Made by a program: the position numbers and the translations under genes. Below are positions 5,819 through 6,035 of a DNA stretch of 6,035 bases, piece by piece. This DNA comes from Candidatus Rokuibacteriota bacterium (GTDB taxonomy: Bacteria > Methylomirabilota > Methylomirabilia > Rokubacteriales > JACOUJ01). The stretch is from assembly GCA_016177865.1 (NCBI GenBank), contig JACOUJ010000068.1:1-6035 (forward strand), written 5' to 3'. Each line of letters begins with the position of its first letter. Position 1 is the stretch's first letter. The notes under the pieces are model-generated. The model searched no databases and was not told where the DNA came from. It saw nothing but the letters and a program-made list of their open reading frames with translations.

Positions 5819-6035
5819 ACAGTGAGCCCATTACAGATTCTGTGGTAGAGCGGTTTTTTGTTGGCTTCTTACTCATTGGCCTTACTGGGTGCGCCTCGAG
5901 ACTCCTTGTCTACGGCGCAGGTGATAATCCCAGCGTCGTACGAGGGATCCGGGTACGTGCGCCAGTTAGCTATGTGGTGACGAAGGAGATTAAGACAGAA
6001 AGATGTCCGGCCAAAACTGAAGATAGTATTGTCCA
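5815..6035 (+). CDS. lipoprotein, 5' end replaced by the ISL3-family element, 3' end beyond the window
   Basis: The frame is open from ATG 5815 to the window edge (73 codons). The ATG overlaps the transposase stop as ATGA, so translational coupling is possible. Residues 1-12 (MNSEPITDSVVE) and most of codon 13 come from the end of the element. Native sequence follows: a hydrophobic stretch and LTGC, with the lipidated Cys at residue 26. A GTG at 5842 would give a shorter leader, MVERFFVGFLLIGLTGC, but without a good Shine-Dalgarno. The native leader had Arg2, Lys3 and Arg5; the new one from 5815 is net acidic, so export may be impaired. The mature part (APVSYVVTKEIKTERCPAK) matches no family I can name. 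It may be a working fusion or a dead fragment. Its base composition resembles that of patatin 2 more than that of the insertion. Confidence 0.7.
   Translation, partial: MNSEPITDSVVERFFVGFLLIGLTGCASRLLVYGAGDNPSVVRGIRVRAPVSYVVTKEIKTERCPAKTEDSIV
5831..5852 (-). repeat. right terminal inverted repeat of the ISL3-family element
   Basis: Read inward on the minus strand, this end begins CGCTCTACCAC and ends AGAATCTGTAA. It pairs with 4468-4489. It is also translated as part of the downstream lipoprotein frame that opens at 5815. Confidence 0.9.
5853..5860. repeat. right target-site duplication (GTTTTTTG)
   Basis: These eight bases follow the right end and are identical to 4460-4467. Confidence 0.92.

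Larger units (their letters stand above)
4468..5852 (+). mobile_element. complete ISL3-family insertion sequence, 1385 bp
   Basis: The element has 22-bp terminal inverted repeats with 19 identical bases, both starting CGCTCT and ending CAGAATCTGTAA. The flanking 8-bp duplications GTTTTTTG at 4460-4467 and 5853-5860 are perfect. It carries one full-length transposase and no passenger gene. Size, ends, 8-bp duplication and transposase type all fit the ISL3 family. Intact ends, intact duplication and an unbroken transposase suggest a recent insertion that may still be mobile. It interrupts a lipoprotein signal sequence. Its GC content appears higher than that of the flanking DNA. Confidence 0.93.

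Overview
The window comes from a high-GC bacterium, and the taxon cannot be fixed from the sequence. A lipobox-type lipoprotein, an exported hydrolase and two patatin-like lipases suggest an organism with an active envelope lipid or protein economy. All intact genes read on the + strand. Their order is: a T-homopolymer, a small non-coding transposon, an exported ComEC-type metallo-beta-lactamase-fold hydrolase, a soluble patatin-like lipase, a five-helix membrane patatin-like lipase, a complete ISL3-family insertion sequence, and a lipoprotein gene that runs off the right edge.

Bases 1-434 hold no convincing protein gene. Most of this region (121-402) is a previously hidden 282-bp MITE-like element. 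It has 24-bp terminal inverted repeats starting GGCTCTTCCGG (22/24 identical) and a perfect 8-bp target duplication, AAAAAAGC. The open frames across it are chance frames. The element ends only 24 bases before a short leader and the first gene.

The central cassette (435-4313) consists of the hydrolase (275 aa), patatin 1 (391 aa) and patatin 2 (588 aa), with gaps of 82 and 26 bases, consistent with one transcript. All three enzymes keep their catalytic residues. Their predicted locations differ: exported, cytosolic and membrane-anchored. This suggests a lipid or envelope hydrolysis module, but its substrate is unknown.

The right end (4443-6035) is a lipoprotein gene split by a 1385-bp ISL3-family element at 4468-5852. 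The element has 22-bp ends (19/22 identical) and a perfect 8-bp duplication, GTTTTTTG. Removing the element and one duplication copy restores a textbook lipoprotein leader, MRKVRLFFVGFLLIGLTGC. The insertion leaves the downstream lipoprotein frame open, with a new ATG that overlaps the transposase stop (ATGA). The transposase's Shine-Dalgarno sequence and start codon lie inside a strong nested hairpin, which looks like translational self-restraint by the element. Both transposons landed in A6/T6 tracts.
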